Source: Theobroma cacao
Lineage: Eukaryota; Streptophyta; Magnoliopsida; Malvales; Malvaceae
Assembly: GCF_000208745.1 (NCBI RefSeq)
Contig: NC_030856.1
Coordinates: forward strand, 8,363,781 to 8,427,780
Direction: 5' to 3'
Length of the DNA stretch: 64,000 nt
Position 1 is the stretch's first letter; each line of letters opens with the position of its first letter. Positions 62,180-64,000 of the stretch are shown piece by piece. The notes beneath the pieces were generated by a model that did no database searches, had not been told where the DNA came from, and saw only the letters and a program-made list of their open reading frames with translations. The position numbers and the translations under genes were made by a program.

Positions 62180-63328
62180 TTTGATATGCTTTCAGGTATT
62201 CTCAAGTTGGAAGATAAATTTTTAAAAAAACTGCTCTTTGGTGTGGGCACTAAACAAAGTGTGGTGAATAATTGGGCTAATATGCTTAATCGTAAGGTCG
62301 TTAGGCTCCCTACAACTTACCTAGACTACCACGTAGAGCTCTCTAATCTTCAATTAGTATTTGGTAGCCAATTATTTAAAGGCTCGAAAGGAAGCTTGTT
62401 ACTTGGAAAGCTAAGTCACATTCCATAAGGGAGGCAAGATCACACTTCTACAGTTTGTTTTAAGTAGTCTCTCCTTATTCTACATGTCCCTCCTTCACAT
62501 GTTGATGAAGGTACGAAACAATATTAAAAAAATTCAACGAAAGTTTTTGTGGGGTGGACCAAACCTTGTTCACAAGCTGCATCATGTTAATTGAGATACA
62601 ATTTGTGATTATCGAGATTTGGAAAGCTTATGGATATTAGCTTAAAAGACAAAGTCTTGTTGAACAAGTGCTTTAGCGTTTTGGCAATGAATCGGAGGGT
62701 ACTGAAAAAACAAGAATTGATAAGAACAGTTTCATTCCAAGGCTTGGTAATGACGCTAAGGGCTCAAGTATTTGGAAAAACATTATCAAACCAATTGAAG
62801 GGGATGTGAATATAGTAACTTTACCATGAAAGGATTGATGGATATCCCTAGGTAATGGATACTGCATCAACTTTTGGAATGAATAATGGATATAGGGCCT
62901 TATTCTCAAGAATGCTTTTCTTAGAATATACACCTTAAGATCAAAAAGGTAGGGAAAATTGCTGACTTTGGGTAATGGAATAATGATGAGTGGTGCTAGT
63001 ATGTACAACTTAGAAGAGTTGTTTTAGGATGGAAAAAAGGCCAATGGGAGGAGTTTATGAATCTTATTGTTGGGGGGGGTCATTGGGAGAAACTTTCAAG
63101 GTAAAGTGATACGAAAAGGTACCTTAAATGGTGAGTACTCTTCTAAGAAATTTTGTAGAACTGTTTTGTACAGAAATTCTACCCATGCTGGACAGTGGAA
63201 GTTGATTTGGCCAGGCCTAGCTCTTTTCACAGTGAAAATTTTTTGGTGGCAGCTTGTGCGAGGTTGCCTATCTATTAAAGAAATTCTAGCTAATAGGGGA
63301 TCATTAGAGAGGAGGTTGTTGTTTGTTT
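62180..63328 (+). mobile_element. 5'-truncated LINE fragment (RT 3' part and zf-RVT)
   Basis: A plus-strand LINE of the L1 type, 5'-truncated. The RT thumb region at 62,186-62,428 reads 'NWANMLNRKVVRLPTTYLDY'. Then come 'FVGWTKPCSQ'-type remnants of the 'KFLWGG' block near 62,540-62,570, and a zf-RVT part at 63,067-63,328 ('HAGQWKLIWPGLALFTVKIF' and 'ILANRGSLE'). Frameshifts and stops separate the blocks. It breaks off exactly where the next Copia LTR seems to begin. Confidence 0.8.
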
Positions 63329-64000
63329 TGTTAGAATTAACTTGCATACTAGGCATATTTATTTAGGATTTTAAATTTGTAGACAACTATTGTTAGTTTT
63401 CTTTCTTTACATGTTAGTGGCATTAGTTGTCAGTTCAAATTTCCTGTTCAGTTATTGTTTCTCTCTTTTTTACTTGAGCTTTAAAAAGGCTAAAATGTTT
63501 TGATAAATATATCTCTATTAGCTTCTGTTTTGCTGATATTTTTATTCTAAGCCTTTTATCAACTTTATCCTTTCCTTTCTAAATTTGTTCACATGGTATC
63601 AGAGCACCTAAAGGTATTAAGGGATCTGTGAAATTTCTTTTTTTCCTTTTACCTTCAAAATGAAGAAAAACCAAGCTCGAACCTTTGAAACCCAAAACCA
63701 ACAAAAAAATTCAATGGTTTCCTCCAGCTTTAGTTCACCTTCACCACCTGTTTTTACTAGTGAAAACTTTCCATATGGAGTGTTAAAATGAAGGCTTACT
63801 TAAGAGCTTTCAATTTTTGGAAAGTTGTGGAAACCAAGAATGAGTCATCGAAGTTAAGGAGAGATCCTACTGCTGCACAAATCAAGCAACATATGAGGAA
63901 ATTGCTAAAAGATACACGACATTATCTTATATACACTTGGCTCAAGTTGAAATTGGAAATGGGGAATTTTTTAAGATTTGTGGAAGAGGCACAGTTGAAG
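63329..64000 (+). mobile_element. 5' end of another Ty1/Copia element, running off the window
   Basis: A putative LTR TGTTAGAATTAAC...TTGTTCACA (63,329-63,593, 265 bp) is followed by a PBS TGGTATCAGAGC at 63,594-63,605 and then a broken gag from about 63,712 ('SSPSPPVFTSENFPYG'). The gag resembles that of the Copia at 20,098 ('ASAPPKFTGENYSF') and shares its later 'PTAAQIKQ' block. A frameshift sits near 63,775. The LTR end is firm; the LTR start is inferred from the TGTTAG motif and the sudden loss of the LINE frame. Confidence 0.75.

Overview
This is nuclear DNA of a flowering plant, most likely a eudicot. The evidence is AT-rich intergenic DNA, GT-AG introns, plant-specific genes (a chloroplast VTE6-type kinase, an LRK10-like receptor kinase, a RID3-type WD40 protein) and plant LTR retrotransposons with a TGGTATCAGAGC (initiator Met tRNA) primer site. 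I cannot name the species. Every assignment rests on reading the sequence and on remembered family features; no database search was run.

Layout. 1-5.7 kb: minus-strand retrotransposon debris (two long-LTR fragments, then a Ty1/Copia pol remnant). 7,514-17,901: a complete large non-autonomous LTR element (LARD type) with 3.3-kb LTRs, a non-coding 3.8-kb core and a perfect 5-bp target-site duplication AGTGA. 19.2-27.1 kb: a dead LRK10-like (rust-resistance type) receptor kinase gene whose ectodomain exon is split by a complete Copia element (19,556-24,534, 483-bp LTRs, duplication AGAAC).

28.6-46.2 kb is the gene island. It holds VTE6 (+, 5 exons), a spastin-like AAA ATPase (-, 13 coding exons, with a terminal-inverted-repeat insertion in an intron), an intronless RING-H2 gene (+) and an intronless RID3/WDR18-like WD40 gene (+). 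VTE6 and the spastin-like gene converge. Between their 3' ends lies a broken fragment of the RID3-like gene whose apparently intact copy is 12 kb further on. A 20-residue VPS29-like scrap lies between the RING and WD40 genes.

47.4-53.5 kb: a nearly full-length but decayed LINE on the minus strand (DUF4283-like ORF1, endonuclease, reverse transcriptase, RNase H). 55-61 kb: a heavily mutated Copia element with a rearranged 5' LTR. 62.2-63.3 kb: a plus-strand LINE 3' fragment. It is followed by the 5' LTR and gag of another Copia element that runs off the window.

Only four genes look functional, and they form no pathway together: tocopherol/phylloquinone precursor supply (VTE6), a microtubule-severing-type ATPase, an E3 ligase and a ribosome-biogenesis WD40 protein. 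The main interest is in the history of insertion and decay: precise target-site duplications, layered damage in the receptor kinase, C-to-T type stops in the Copia element, gene-fragment duplication, and three single-N assembly joins, all in one LTR family. I found no convincing previously undescribed biological system.
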